DNA from: Bombella favorum
GTDB lineage: Bacteria; Pseudomonadota; Alphaproteobacteria; Acetobacterales; Acetobacteraceae
Assembly (NCBI RefSeq): GCF_014048475.1
Contig: NZ_NWUS01000001.1
Span: forward strand, 186,001 to 250,000
Length of the DNA: 64,000 bases
Direction: 5' to 3'
Position numbers and translations under genes: made by a program. Position 1 is the stretch's first letter, and each line of letters begins with the position of its first letter. This document shows, piece after piece, positions 18,657 through 27,820 of this stretch. The notes below the pieces were generated by a model. The model was given only the letters and a program-made list of their open reading frames with translations, did not search any database and was not told where the DNA came from.

Positions 18657-20006
18657 ATGGGTAGATTGCCCGTCGTTGTGATTGCAGGGCGCCCCAATGT
18701 GGGGAAGTCCACTATTTTTAACCGGCTTGTCGGACGACGGCAGGCCATCGTGTCGGATGAGCCGGGTGTTACGAGGGATCGTAAGGACGGCGTGGCCCTT
18801 CTGCGTGGCCGCCGCGTGCGGCTTGTGGACACGGCAGGGCTTGAAGAAGCCGCCCCGGAGACGCTGTTCGGCCGTATGCGGGCGTCATCGGAGCAAGGCA
18901 TTGCTCAGGCAGATCTGGTCGTTTTCTGTGTGGATGCTCGGGCAGGTATCACACCGGCAGATGCTCATTTTGCCAATTGGCTGAGGCGGCAGAATCGTCC
19001 TGTTCTTTTGGTAGCCAATAAAGCGGAAGGGCGTGCCGGGGCTGAGGCTGCTATGGAGGCCTATTCTCTAGGCCTGGGAACTCCACTTGCCATGTCAGCT
19101 GAGCATGGTGAAGGTCTGGCTGACTTGATGAGTGAAATCGTCAGTCTGTTGCCTGATGAGGAGACGCTGGCCGAGAAGGATGGCGAGAAGCCGTTGCGCA
19201 TCGCCATCATTGGGCGCCCCAATGCGGGGAAATCTACGCTTTTGAATAGCCTTCTAGGCGAGGAGCGGATGATTACCGGCCCAGAAGCAGGACTGACACG
19301 GGATGCTGTCAGTGTCATGCTGGACGATGAGGCTGGGCCGATTGAGATTGTCGATACGGCTGGCATGAGGAAACGTGCCCGCGTCCAGGAAGGGCTGGAG
19401 CGTGTTTCCGTTTCTGCGTCTATTGAAGCTATGAAGATGGCGGAAGTGGTCGTGCTGGTGTTGGATGCGTCTCGTGGTGTTGATGAGCAGGACCTCCAGA
19501 TTGCTCGCTTGATCGAGCGGGAAGGGCGGGCTTGCGTCCTGGCATTGAACAAATGGGATGCTGTTAAGGAGCGTCAGGCGACCCGTAAGGCGATTTCTGA
19601 CCGTATCGAGATTTCTCTGGCTCAGATGCGTGGGATTGAGGTTGTGACCTTCTCAGCTCTGACTGGTGAGGGGCTGCATCGCTTTTTGCCGGCAGTTCGG
19701 CGGGCAAGTGAGGTCTGGAATGCCCGTGTGGGTACGAGCGACTTGAACCGTTGGTTTGAGGAAGCTGTGGAGCGTCATCAGCCTCCGCTGGTTGATGGAC
19801 GCCGGTTGAAGCTGCGTTATATGACCCAGGCCAAAAGTCGTCCTCCTACCTTTGTTTTGTTTGGAACAAGGGCAGAGCAGCTGCCAGATAGCTATAAGAG
19901 GTATCTCATAAATGGACTGCGGGAGACCTTTCATCTGCCCGGCACGCCGATCCGGCTGTTGCTGCGGGGAAGCAGGAACCCATTTGTGAAGCAAGACGAA
20001 CGTTAG
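18657..20006 (+). CDS. der: Ribosome biogenesis GTPase Der (EngA)
   Basis: A double-GTPase needed for 50S subunit assembly. In 449 residues the two G1 P-loops are GRPNVGKS at 11-18 and GRPNAGKS at 186-193; G3 motifs DTAGLEE and DTAGMRK follow, with NKAE and NKWD as G4. The C-terminal KH-like domain holds RRLKLRYMTQ and a FVLFGTRAEQLP segment. ATG 18657 gives the usual family start (MGRLPVVVIAG); ATG 18639 in the same frame overlaps bamB. No strong terminator follows; a good promoter for the next gene lies in the gap. Confidence 0.95.
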   Translation: MGRLPVVVIAGRPNVGKSTIFNRLVGRRQAIVSDEPGVTRDRKDGVALLRGRRVRLVDTAGLEEAAPETLFGRMRASSEQGIAQADLVVFCVDARAGITPADAHFANWLRRQNRPVLLVANKAEGRAGAEAAMEAYSLGLGTPLAMSAEHGEGLADLMSEIVSLLPDEETLAEKDGEKPLRIAIIGRPNAGKSTLLNSLLGEERMITGPEAGLTRDAVSVMLDDEAGPIEIVDTAGMRKRARVQEGLERVSVSASIEAMKMAEVVVLVLDASRGVDEQDLQIARLIEREGRACVLALNKWDAVKERQATRKAISDRIEISLAQMRGIEVVTFSALTGEGLHRFLPAVRRASEVWNARVGTSDLNRWFEEAVERHQPPLVDGRRLKLRYMTQAKSRPPTFVLFGTRAEQLPDSYKRYLINGLRETFHLPGTPIRLLLRGSRNPFVKQDER

Positions 20007-20010
20007 TGGA

Positions 20011-20038
20011 TTGAAATTGGAATAATAACGTCCATAAT
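20011..20038 (+). promoter_or_regulatory. Probable sigma-70-type promoter of the sugar transporter gene
   Basis: TTGAAA at 20011-20016 and CATAAT at 20033-20038 are spaced by 16 bases, each one mismatch from consensus. It stands 57 bp before the ATG of the transporter, where AAGGAG (20084-20089) is a strong ribosome site. Confidence 0.5.
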
Positions 20039-20094
20039 CTTTTGCCAGTCCCGTGCCGGAAGGGGCGTTTTAAGATCATGGATAAGGAGTCATC

Positions 20095-21528
20095 ATGGTA
20101 GGAGTAACGCCGGCAGCCAGAAGTGAGGGTGGGGCCTCTTCGTCGCAGAAGGCGACAGGGCGCGCCACTGTTCTGGGGATTCTTGCGGCCCTTTCTGGGC
20201 TGATGTTTGGGCTAGATACAGGCGTTGTCGCCGGTGCCTTGCCGTTTATTGCGGGTGATTTCCATGCCGGTGCAGCCATGCAGGGCTGGATCGTTTCTTC
20301 CATGATGGCAGGGGCTGCGTTCGGAGCCATGTTTGCCGGACGTATCTCTGTTTCATTCGGGCGTCCGGGGGCCATGCTGGGGGCCGGCATCTTGTTCTTG
20401 GTGGGTACGTTCTTCTGTGCGTTCGCGCCGGGAGTGGCTTTGCTCATCGTTGGCCGTGTGCTGCTAGGGCTGGCAGTGGGTGTCGCTGCTTTTGCAGCTC
20501 CGCTGTATATTTCTGAGATCACGGTGGAATCAGCCCGTGGTGCCATGATTTCCTTTTATCAGCTGATGGTCTCTCTCGGGATTTTTCTGGCCTTTGTGTC
20601 CGATAGTTTCCTATCTGCGGGAGGGCATTGGCGTTGGATGCTCGGGATTATGGCGGTCCCAGCTGTGCTGTTTCTGATCGTGGTGCTGATCCTTCCGCAT
20701 AGTCCTCGTTGGTTGATGATGCGTGGCGATAAGGAGCGTGCCCGTAAGGTCCTGCGTATTTTACGGTCTGATGAGGAAGTGGCGGAGGCAGAGCTTGCCG
20801 ATATCCATGACCGTCTCTCCAAAAGCAGTGATGCTGGGTATGGGCTGTTCCGCAGCAATCCCAATTTCCGGCGCTCTGTATTTCTGGGGATTGTTCTTCA
20901 GATCATGCAGCAGCTGAGTGGGATTAATGCGCTGCTCTATTATGCGCCGCGTGTGTTCGAAGCCGCCCATTTCGGGACGAACGCCGCCGTATGGGCAACG
21001 ACGCTCGTCGGGCTGACGAATATGGTCTTTACGGGTGTAGCCATACGATATGCCGATAAATGGGGACGTCGCCCGCTGCTGCTGACAAGCTGCATCGTTG
21101 TTGGAGCGTCCCTGCTTGGTGTGGGTGCTGTGTTGGCTATCGGTGGTGATAGTTTGGTGGCGGCCATTCTGCTTTGCGCTCTGATCCTTCTCTTCGTCGC
21201 TGGTTTTGCCATTGGTGAGGGGCCACTTGTCTGGGCACTGTGTTCGGAAGTTCAGCCGACACGTGGGCGTGACTTCGGGATTGGCTGCTCCACGGTGACC
21301 AACTGGGTGGCCAACTGGGTTGTGTCCAGCGTATTCCCGCTGATGATGCTGGCTATGGGTGCTTCTTGGACGTTCATCCTCTTTGCAGCCTTTAATGGTC
21401 TGTTCGTACTCATCACTCTTGGGTTTGTCCCGGAGACGAAGGGTGCTTCGCTGGAGCGGATTGAGGCAAATCTTTTTGCAGGGGTGCCCCTGCGTAAACT
21501 GGGAGAACCAGAGAATAATGGGCAGTAA
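20095..21528 (+). CDS. MFS sugar porter (GalP/XylE-like proton symporter)
   Basis: A 477-residue inner-membrane transporter with about 12 membrane helices. Sugar-porter hallmarks are seen: LMFGLDTGVVAGALPFI near 41-57, LPHSPRWLM near 200-208, QQLSGINALLYYAPRVFE near 270-287 and VPETKGASLE near 450-459. Together they point to uptake of glucose, galactose, xylose or a related monosaccharide by proton symport. The ATG has an excellent ribosome site. The gene has its own probable promoter and overlaps the next transporter gene by 11 bp. Confidence 0.9.
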   Translation: MVGVTPAARSEGGASSSQKATGRATVLGILAALSGLMFGLDTGVVAGALPFIAGDFHAGAAMQGWIVSSMMAGAAFGAMFAGRISVSFGRPGAMLGAGILFLVGTFFCAFAPGVALLIVGRVLLGLAVGVAAFAAPLYISEITVESARGAMISFYQLMVSLGIFLAFVSDSFLSAGGHWRWMLGIMAVPAVLFLIVVLILPHSPRWLMMRGDKERARKVLRILRSDEEVAEAELADIHDRLSKSSDAGYGLFRSNPNFRRSVFLGIVLQIMQQLSGINALLYYAPRVFEAAHFGTNAAVWATTLVGLTNMVFTGVAIRYADKWGRRPLLLTSCIVVGASLLGVGAVLAIGGDSLVAAILLCALILLFVAGFAIGEGPLVWALCSEVQPTRGRDFGIGCSTVTNWVANWVVSSVFPLMMLAMGASWTFILFAAFNGLFVLITLGFVPETKGASLERIEANLFAGVPLRKLGEPENNGQ

Positions 21529-22927
21529 GATGGCGGATCCTAGCCTTGAGGGAGAATACGACCCGGAACGGCATGCAGGCCTTTACGGGATGCAGCGCTT
21601 CAAGGCGATGTCGTCTGTCATTCTGGCATTGATGCTCTCAATTCTGGATTATTCTGTTGCGAATGTGGCTTTGCCCACAATCGCAACAGACCTCCATTCT
21701 TCTGCATCACAGGCGATCTGGGTTATCAATGCCTACCAGTTGGCCAATCTGGCTTGTCTCCTGCCATTGGCTGCTATTGGGGCCCGGGTTGGGTTTGGGC
21801 GGATGAGCCAGCTGGGGATTGTTTTGTTTCTTGTTGCGTCCGTGGCCTGTGCTGTGTCGCAGAATATGCTGGAATTGACGTTGGCCCGTGCCCTTCAGGG
21901 TGTTGGCAGTTCCTGCATTATGAGCGTCAATATTGCGCTTGTCCGCTTTATCTACCCGCATAAGCTCATAGGTAAGGGCATCGCTCTCAATGGGTTGTTT
22001 ATCGGGTTAGGCGTGGCACTGGGGCCGACGATTGGTTCTTTCATCCTGTCTGTAGCATCTTGGCCTTGGATATTCTGGGTTAATCTGCCGCTAGGGGGCG
22101 TTGCTATTCTACTGGCCAGCAAAGCCCTGCCTAAAACGCCACGGAGTGAAGTGAAGGTCGATATCTTTGGTTCAGTTCTTACAGTGGCGTCCTTTGCCCT
22201 GCTGGGGATTGGGCTAGATAGTTTCATGCATGGTGATCTAGGTTGGGGGGCCGGGCTGACGGGGTGGAGTCTTGTTAGTTGGTGGCTGCTTCTGCGTTGG
22301 CAGAAGAAACGGCCAGAGCCCATTGTACCGCTGGACCTATTGAAGCGTGTACCGTTCTTGCTGGCGTGTTTGATCAGTTTCTGTGGCTTTGTGGCCTCGA
22401 ATCTTTATATCGTTGCCATGCCCTTTACACTGACTGTTGCTTTTCACAAAAATCCTGCAACGGTTGGGCTGCTTATTGCGCCTTGGGCTGTTGGTGTTGC
22501 TGTCATGTCTTTTACCGTTGGCAAGATTGCCGACCGGTTCCCAGCGGCACTGCTGTCATCCATCGGGTTAATCGTGACGGGGATTGGCTTCATTTTGCTT
22601 TGCATCCTACCGCTGGATGCAGATAATACAGCAATCGCTTGGCGAACCCTTGTGGCAGGTATGGGTTTTGGTTTCTTTCAGCCCCCAAATAATCGCGCCA
22701 TTATGGTGACGGCCCCTCCTGGTCGGGAAGGCGGTGCCAGTGGAATGCTTTCCGTTGCTCGGTTGTCCGGTCAAACAACAGGGGCTCTGTTAGTCGCAGG
22801 GCTGTTTACCTTATTCCCCCACCCGGCCTTCATCTGCCTTGGCGCAGCAGCTGCTGTAGCTTTTTGTGGTGCCGCCTTAAGTGCGGGCCGGACACTTTTC
22901 AAGTCTCGGCCTGCTAAAACGGTATAA
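21518..22927 (+). CDS. MFS transporter, DHA2/EmrB-like family
   Basis: A 469-residue membrane protein with about 12-14 helices. LMLSILDYSVANVALPTIATDL near 39-60 is the usual first-helix motif C of drug:H+ antiporters of the DHA2 group, followed by a WVINAYQLA motif. It probably exports drugs, sugars or organic acids, but the substrate is unknown. ATG 21518 overlaps the sugar porter stop; ATG 21530 is an alternative. A long hairpin follows the stop. Confidence 0.82.
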   Translation: MGSKMADPSLEGEYDPERHAGLYGMQRFKAMSSVILALMLSILDYSVANVALPTIATDLHSSASQAIWVINAYQLANLACLLPLAAIGARVGFGRMSQLGIVLFLVASVACAVSQNMLELTLARALQGVGSSCIMSVNIALVRFIYPHKLIGKGIALNGLFIGLGVALGPTIGSFILSVASWPWIFWVNLPLGGVAILLASKALPKTPRSEVKVDIFGSVLTVASFALLGIGLDSFMHGDLGWGAGLTGWSLVSWWLLLRWQKKRPEPIVPLDLLKRVPFLLACLISFCGFVASNLYIVAMPFTLTVAFHKNPATVGLLIAPWAVGVAVMSFTVGKIADRFPAALLSSIGLIVTGIGFILLCILPLDADNTAIAWRTLVAGMGFGFFQPPNNRAIMVTAPPGREGGASGMLSVARLSGQTTGALLVAGLFTLFPHPAFICLGAAAAVAFCGAALSAGRTLFKSRPAKTV

Positions 22928-22938
22928 TATGCCAATGC

Positions 22939-22981
22939 CTCCCCCGTAGAATGGCCTTTTAAAAGCCGTTCTACGGGGGAG
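22939..22981. terminator. Long hairpin between convergent MFS and ubiA genes
   Basis: A 13-bp perfect arm pair (22939-22951 with 22969-22981) continues inward with a TTTT/AAAA and GGC/GCC core. There is no long T-tract, but it lies in the convergent gap and probably ends transcripts from both sides. Confidence 0.65.
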
Positions 22982-23014
22982 TGGAGAGTACTCCCTAACT
23001 CTCTTTCTATAAAA

Positions 23015-23941
23015 CTAAAGGGTGTCGATCGCTCCCAGAATAAAGGCTGCTGCTAGAACAAGTCCTACTGTGACATTCTGCCGAAAGAAATGGAGGCAGA
23101 GCGGGGCATCATGTGGGGAAAGGCGAACTGTCTGACGGATCAGAAGGAAGCAGGCTAGTAGGAAGGGCGGCCAGAAAAGGGAGAGTTGGCCTGCCTGAAT
23201 GGCTGCGAGGGCGAAGAGAGTCAAAGCTGCCCCATAGCAGCTGCCTATGAAGAAACTGGCGTGTTTCAGCATAAGCCGGGATGTGGATTTTACGCCAATG
23301 CGTGCGTCATCTTCCATATCCTGAAAGCCATAAATGGTATCAAATCCGAGCTGCCAGACGATAACACCGCCATAGAGTAGGATTCCAGGCAGGTCCAGAG
23401 TATGCTCGCTGGCTGCATAGCCCATGGGAGCTCCGAACCCAAAAGTGAACCCCATGACAAGCTGGGGCCACCATGTCAGCCTTTTTGCGGTGGGATAGAA
23501 GGCAACGAGGAGCATGGCTAGAGGGGCAAGGGCCCAGCAGATTGGCGGTAGAGCCAGTAGAACAGCCAGTCCCCCAAGCAGCAGAATTGCCAGTAGTCCT
23601 AGCCCTTGTTTTAAGCTGAGTGCTCCACTGGCCAAAGGGCGCCCCGCCGTGCGAGCAACTTGGGCATCAATTTTGCGATCCCAGATATCATTAATGACAC
23701 AACCTGCTGACCGCATAAGAAGCGAGCCAATGGCGAACAATGCCGTATAAAGAAGCCGTTGCTTTAGGGGCGGGCCATTGGGAGCCAGAAAAATGCCGAA
23801 CACGCCGGGAAGCAGTAGTAGCCATGTTCCTACAGGGCGGTCCAGCCGGGCAAGAAGAGCATAGGAGTGCCATGGCTCTGGCAAGCGACCGATAAGGCCG
23901 TTGCTACGGATGTCGGTATGGGGGTGGTGATTTTGAGACAT
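23015..23941 (-). CDS. ubiA: 4-hydroxybenzoate polyprenyltransferase
   Basis: This inner-membrane enzyme attaches the polyprenyl tail to 4-hydroxybenzoate in ubiquinone synthesis. The 308-residue protein has eight or nine membrane helices, the first prenyl-diphosphate motif NDIWDRKID at 84-92 with VARTAGRPLASG after it, and a second acidic motif YGFQDMEDDARIGVKS about residues 204-219. Start ATG 23941. Ubiquinone is the electron acceptor of the PQQ polyol dehydrogenases elsewhere in the window. It is divergent from rsmE with an 87-bp gap. Confidence 0.93.
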   Translation of the reverse strand: MSQNHHPHTDIRSNGLIGRLPEPWHSYALLARLDRPVGTWLLLLPGVFGIFLAPNGPPLKQRLLYTALFAIGSLLMRSAGCVINDIWDRKIDAQVARTAGRPLASGALSLKQGLGLLAILLLGGLAVLLALPPICWALAPLAMLLVAFYPTAKRLTWWPQLVMGFTFGFGAPMGYAASEHTLDLPGILLYGGVIVWQLGFDTIYGFQDMEDDARIGVKSTSRLMLKHASFFIGSCYGAALTLFALAAIQAGQLSLFWPPFLLACFLLIRQTVRLSPHDAPLCLHFFRQNVTVGLVLAAAFILGAIDTL

Positions 23942-24028
23942 GGGTGAGTGATTGGATAGAAATAGGAAGGGGTCAATATTTTATCGCACATGCTGGAAAA
24001 TAAGTGGGGAAAGCGGTATGCCCAAACC

Positions 24029-24745
24029 ATGAGCCGTACCGATCCACGCCTTTTCATCGCCGATGTTTCATCTCCCTGGAGGGAAGGGGAGATGTTACCC
24101 TTATCCGCTGGCCAGGCCCATTATTTGGGTAAGGTCATGCGTCTTCAGCCGGGGGATGGTGTCGTATTGTTCAACGGCCGGGATGGAGAATGGCAGGCCG
24201 TTATGGCGGGGCTGCAAAAGAAACAGGCCACAGTGCGTCTATTGTCTTGCTTGCGCCCCCAGCAGGATACGGAAGGGGTAGAGCTACTGTTTGCTCCGCT
24301 TAAGCGGGATGCAACAGAGCTGCTCATCCGTATGGGCACGGAGCTGGGTGTGACACGTTTTCGTCCAGTCCTGACGGCTCGGACGAATACACATCGGTTG
24401 AATTATGAACGACTGAATCTGATTGCGCAGGAGGCAGCAGAACAGTGTGAAAGGCTGGATATCCCGGTTCTCATGCCGCTGGAGCCTCTGGCGGCTGTTC
24501 TGGCTCGTTGGCCCGCTCGGCGGAAGATGGCTGTAGCATTAGAACGTCAGGGAACAGGTGGCCCTCCCAGTGGCTGCGATGCGTTGTTGATTGGCCCAGA
24601 GGGAGGCTTTGCCGAGGAGGAAGTGCAGCGGCTAGCCCGGCATGAGGCTGTACAGTCTTTTTCGCTTGGTCCCCGGATTTTGCGGGCGGATACGGCGGCT
24701 TGTGCGGCATTGGCCCAGATTAGTGCCGTCAACAGGCAGGTATGA
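24029..24745 (+). CDS. rsmE: 16S rRNA m3U1498 methyltransferase
   Basis: RsmE methylates N3 of U1498 in 16S rRNA using S-adenosylmethionine. The 238-residue SPOUT protein has the RsmE start DPRLFIAD, the PUA-like domain to about residue 75 and C-terminal knot motifs: IAQEAAEQCERLDIP near 132-146, GPEGGFAEEEV near 190-200 and LGPRILRADTA near 214-224. ATG 24029 fits the family; an in-frame ATG at 23990 has no better ribosome site. It lies upstream of gshA in the same direction. Confidence 0.9.
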   Translation: MSRTDPRLFIADVSSPWREGEMLPLSAGQAHYLGKVMRLQPGDGVVLFNGRDGEWQAVMAGLQKKQATVRLLSCLRPQQDTEGVELLFAPLKRDATELLIRMGTELGVTRFRPVLTARTNTHRLNYERLNLIAQEAAEQCERLDIPVLMPLEPLAAVLARWPARRKMAVALERQGTGGPPSGCDALLIGPEGGFAEEEVQRLARHEAVQSFSLGPRILRADTAACAALAQISAVNRQV

Positions 24746-24886
24746 AAATCCGATAACTGCCTGAATATGAGCTGGTTCTCTTGAATGAAAGTAAATTTGC
24801 CCCCTAGTATAGGGGTATCTGGCTTACGGACAGTCTGAACGTCCTGCGGCATATCGTGGTGAATTTTAGCCGGTAAGGTTTTGTAC

Positions 24887-26272
24887 ATGTCCAATCCAGG
24901 TGAGAGCAATACAACGCTGATTGAAAACAGAGCGCAGCTTGTCGAGGTGCTGGCGCGTGGCTGCAAGCCTCAGGAAGAGTGGCGCATTGGCACAGAGCAT
25001 GAGAAATTTGGTTTCCGACTGCCAGCGCGTGCCAGAGGAGAGTTGAAGCCTTTTGCTCCACCCGCTTACGAGCCCGAAGGCATTGGTGCTTTGCTCGCCG
25101 CACTGGAGGGGCCAGAATGGCAGGCCATCCGTGATGATGGGCATCTGATCGGCCTGAAAGGTGCAGGCGTGCATAAGGGGCGGTCCATCTCTCTGGAGCC
25201 AGCTGGGCAGTTTGAACTTTCTGGGGCACCTGTCAGGACCCTTCAGGAGACCGAGCAGGAAATGATCGCTCATTTCCAGCAGATCACGGGGCCTGCCCGG
25301 GAGCTTGGTTTGGGGTTTGCTCCACTTGGTTTTCAGCCACTTTGGGCTCGTGAGGCTATGCCGTGGATGCCCAAGAGCCGCTATGCCATCATGCGCCGTT
25401 ATATGCCCACAGTTGGGCGTCGTGGGCTGGATATGATGACACGCACCTGCACGGTGCAAGTGAATCTGGATTTCTCCAGCGAGACAGATATGGCCCGTAA
25501 AATGCGGGTGTCTCTTGCGCTTCAGCCCCTCATCACGGCTTTTATGGCTAATTCACCTTTTGCTGAAGGTAAGCCGACGGGGCGTCTCTCCAACCGTGCT
25601 TATATCTGGTTGGATACGGACAATCAGCGTAGTGGCCAGCCGACATTTTTCTTTGAAGAAGGCTTCGGGTTCGAGCGCTATGTGGATTGGGCGTTGGATG
25701 TCCCGATGTATTTCGTCAATCGGGATGGGCGGAATATTGATGCAGCAGGATGCTCGTTCCGTAAATGGCTGGATGGTGTCGAACAGGAACCATTAGCAGG
25801 GCTGCGGCCAACGGTTGGTGATTTTGAGGATCATTTGACGACCCTGTTCCCGGATGTCCGGCTTAAGCAGTTCCTTGAGATGCGGGGTGCGGATGCTGGC
25901 CGCCCGGATATGATGGTCGCACAGTCTGCTTTCTGGGTTGGACTGCTGTATGATCCCGATGTGTTGGCCGAGGTGGAACGGGTGGTGAAAGAACAGCCGT
26001 GGCTGACCTATCAGTCTCTGGCGGAGCTTGTTGTTGAGCAGGCTATGGATGCTCCGTTCCCTGGGGGGCTTCGTGCGCTGGCAAAGCGAATTCTCGAACT
26101 GGCCGAGCAGGGGCTGCAGAAGCGTGGATATGGGGAAGAATATTACCTTGCCCCCCTCTATGAGATTGCTGACGGAGCCAAAACGCAGGCTGAGCGGTGG
26201 CTGGAGCGTTATCATGGGGTCTGGCAGGGTGATGTCCGGCATATTTTCCGGGAAGCGGATATTTCTCTGTAA
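24887..26272 (+). CDS. gshA: Glutamate-cysteine ligase, plant/alphaproteobacterial (GCS2) type
   Basis: This ATP-dependent enzyme forms gamma-glutamylcysteine, the first step of glutathione synthesis. The 461-residue protein shows IGTEHEKFGFRL near 36-47 (ATP/metal-binding glutamates), GLKGAGVHKGRSISLEPAGQFELSGAP near 88-114 and MTRTCTVQVNLD near 185-196, the hallmarks of the plant-like class. ATG 24887 has AAGG nine bases before it. gshB is not nearby. lolA follows 13 bp after the stop. The 141-bp upstream gap also holds a weak hairpin at 24801-24815. Confidence 0.93.
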   Translation: MSNPGESNTTLIENRAQLVEVLARGCKPQEEWRIGTEHEKFGFRLPARARGELKPFAPPAYEPEGIGALLAALEGPEWQAIRDDGHLIGLKGAGVHKGRSISLEPAGQFELSGAPVRTLQETEQEMIAHFQQITGPARELGLGFAPLGFQPLWAREAMPWMPKSRYAIMRRYMPTVGRRGLDMMTRTCTVQVNLDFSSETDMARKMRVSLALQPLITAFMANSPFAEGKPTGRLSNRAYIWLDTDNQRSGQPTFFFEEGFGFERYVDWALDVPMYFVNRDGRNIDAAGCSFRKWLDGVEQEPLAGLRPTVGDFEDHLTTLFPDVRLKQFLEMRGADAGRPDMMVAQSAFWVGLLYDPDVLAEVERVVKEQPWLTYQSLAELVVEQAMDAPFPGGLRALAKRILELAEQGLQKRGYGEEYYLAPLYEIADGAKTQAERWLERYHGVWQGDVRHIFREADISL

Positions 26273-26285
26273 GGGGAAGAGGCAA

Positions 26286-26912
26286 ATGATGATGCGGCGT
26301 ATTGTCGTGGCGTGTGGGGTGGCTCTTGCTCTGGGTGGGGCGGTCCTGCCACTGCGTCAGGCTGTAGCTGGTGTTAGTCTGACATCAGCTCAGCAGGGAT
26401 GGGTGAATAAGATCGAGGCCAGCCTTGCTGCAACAAAGACTTTTCAGGCCCGCTTCGAGCAGGTGACGGAACAGAACGGAACATCTACCGGGACGGTTCT
26501 TCTGGAGAGGCCGGGGAAGATGCGGTTCTCTTATGATCCGCCCAGCCCGCTTCTTCTGGTCGCTAACGAAGGTAAGGTTGTGTTCCAGGATCATAGCATT
26601 GGTCAGGTTACTATGATTCCTTTGGACCATACGCCACTCGGTCTTCTTTTGCGTCCTGATCCCCGTTTTTCGGGGGATGTCTCCATTCTGGGCTATGAGC
26701 AGCAGGGTAATGAGATACAGCTCCAGGTGACTAGAACGGAAAATCCAGGCGAGGGCGAGATGACATTGTTCTTTGCCACTCATCCGCTCAGCCTGAAAGG
26801 GTGGACCGTGCTGGATGCACAGGGACACAGGACAGTGGTTCATTTCTCTAGCGTGAAGACCGGTGTTAGCATCCCGGCCTCAAGTTTTGTTCTCCCGAAG
26901 GATGAGGATTAG
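26286..26912 (+). CDS. lolA: LolA-like outer-membrane lipoprotein carrier
   Basis: LolA ferries lipoproteins across the periplasm to the outer-membrane receptor. A 208-residue product starts with a signal (RRIVVACGVALALGGAV, cleavage near QAVAG at residues 26-30) and then has the LolA pattern: FQARFEQV near 52-59, TGTVLLERPGKMRFSYDPP near 67-85, and LLLVANEGKVVFQDHS. Three ATGs in a row at 26286-26294; the first has AGAGG upstream. It abuts rsmI, which is on the other strand, with no bases between the stops. A role with the lipoproteins BamB and LpoA in this window is consistent. Confidence 0.88.
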   Translation: MMMRRIVVACGVALALGGAVLPLRQAVAGVSLTSAQQGWVNKIEASLAATKTFQARFEQVTEQNGTSTGTVLLERPGKMRFSYDPPSPLLLVANEGKVVFQDHSIGQVTMIPLDHTPLGLLLRPDPRFSGDVSILGYEQQGNEIQLQVTRTENPGEGEMTLFFATHPLSLKGWTVLDAQGHRTVVHFSSVKTGVSIPASSFVLPKDED

Positions 26913-27809
26913 TCATCCTTTTTTCTGTTTAGCCAGCTCAAGCGCCCGATTATAGACGGTACGCTTGGGCAGGTTCACAATCCCTGCCACGAGAGCGGCG
27001 GCATCCTTGACAGAATGCGTCTTTAGGGCAGCCATCAAGGTTTGATCGAGCTCTTGAGCCCCTGTATCTTCTGCGGCGGGTGGGCCGAGGAGTAAGGTAA
27101 TTTCTCCCCGAGGAGCGGTTTCTTCGAAATGGGCGATGAGGTCTGCGAGGCTGCCCCGGATCATTTCCTCAAAATGTTTTGTCAGCTCGCGTCCTACAGC
27201 AGCGGGACGGTCGGCCCCGAACACCTGTTGTTGGGTTTTTAGCGTTTCTAGGAGCCGGTGAGGCGATTCATACCAGATGAGTGTGGCTGTAAGACCAGCC
27301 TGCTCGGCAGCACGCAGGGCTGCGAAGCTGTGCCGGCGAGCCTCCCCCCGAGGTGGAAAACCCAGAAACATGAACGGAATAGGCGGCAGGCCGGAGAGTG
27401 TCAGGGCTGTGACGGCGGCGTTGGCACCCGGCAGGGAGGTGATGGCGATATCGGCTTCCTGCGCTGCCCGGACGAGGCGATAGCCGGGGTCCGAGACGAT
27501 GGGCGTCCCCGCATCGGATACCAGAGCCAGACATTGGCCTTGGCGGAGGCGTTCTATAAGAGCCGGGGTGCGGTCCTGCTCATTATGATCATGCAGGGGG
27601 AAAAGCTGATTGCTTATGCCATAATGCCGTAACAGCTTTGTGGTAACGCGTGTGTCTTCACACAATATGGCATCAGCCATCTTCAGGGCATCAAGGGCAC
27701 GCTGGCTGATATCGGCAAGATTACCGACAGGCGTTGCCACCAGCATGAGCTGCCCGGTAGAAGAAGAGAGTGATCCGTGATCGGGGGGAGTATATGGTTT
27801 CTCAGACAT
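26913..27809 (-). CDS. rsmI: 16S rRNA (cytidine1402-2'-O)-methyltransferase
   Basis: RsmI methylates the ribose of C1402 in the 16S rRNA decoding site. The 298-residue protein has the tetrapyrrole-methylase-like fold: LVATPVGNLADIS near 23-35, LCEDTRVTTKLLRHYGI near 49-65, LVSDAGTPIVSDPGYRLV near 93-110 and LPGANAAVTAL near 122-132. ATG 27809 has GAGGA five bases upstream, which decides the start. The gene order rsmI beside an LpoA-like gene is conserved in proteobacteria. The C-terminal extension (about 265-298) is helical and is usual in the family. Confidence 0.94.
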   Translation of the reverse strand: MSEKPYTPPDHGSLSSSTGQLMLVATPVGNLADISQRALDALKMADAILCEDTRVTTKLLRHYGISNQLFPLHDHNEQDRTPALIERLRQGQCLALVSDAGTPIVSDPGYRLVRAAQEADIAITSLPGANAAVTALTLSGLPPIPFMFLGFPPRGEARRHSFAALRAAEQAGLTATLIWYESPHRLLETLKTQQQVFGADRPAAVGRELTKHFEEMIRGSLADLIAHFEETAPRGEITLLLGPPAAEDTGAQELDQTLMAALKTHSVKDAAALVAGIVNLPKRTVYNRALELAKQKKG

Positions 27810-27820
27810 CGTTATCCTCA

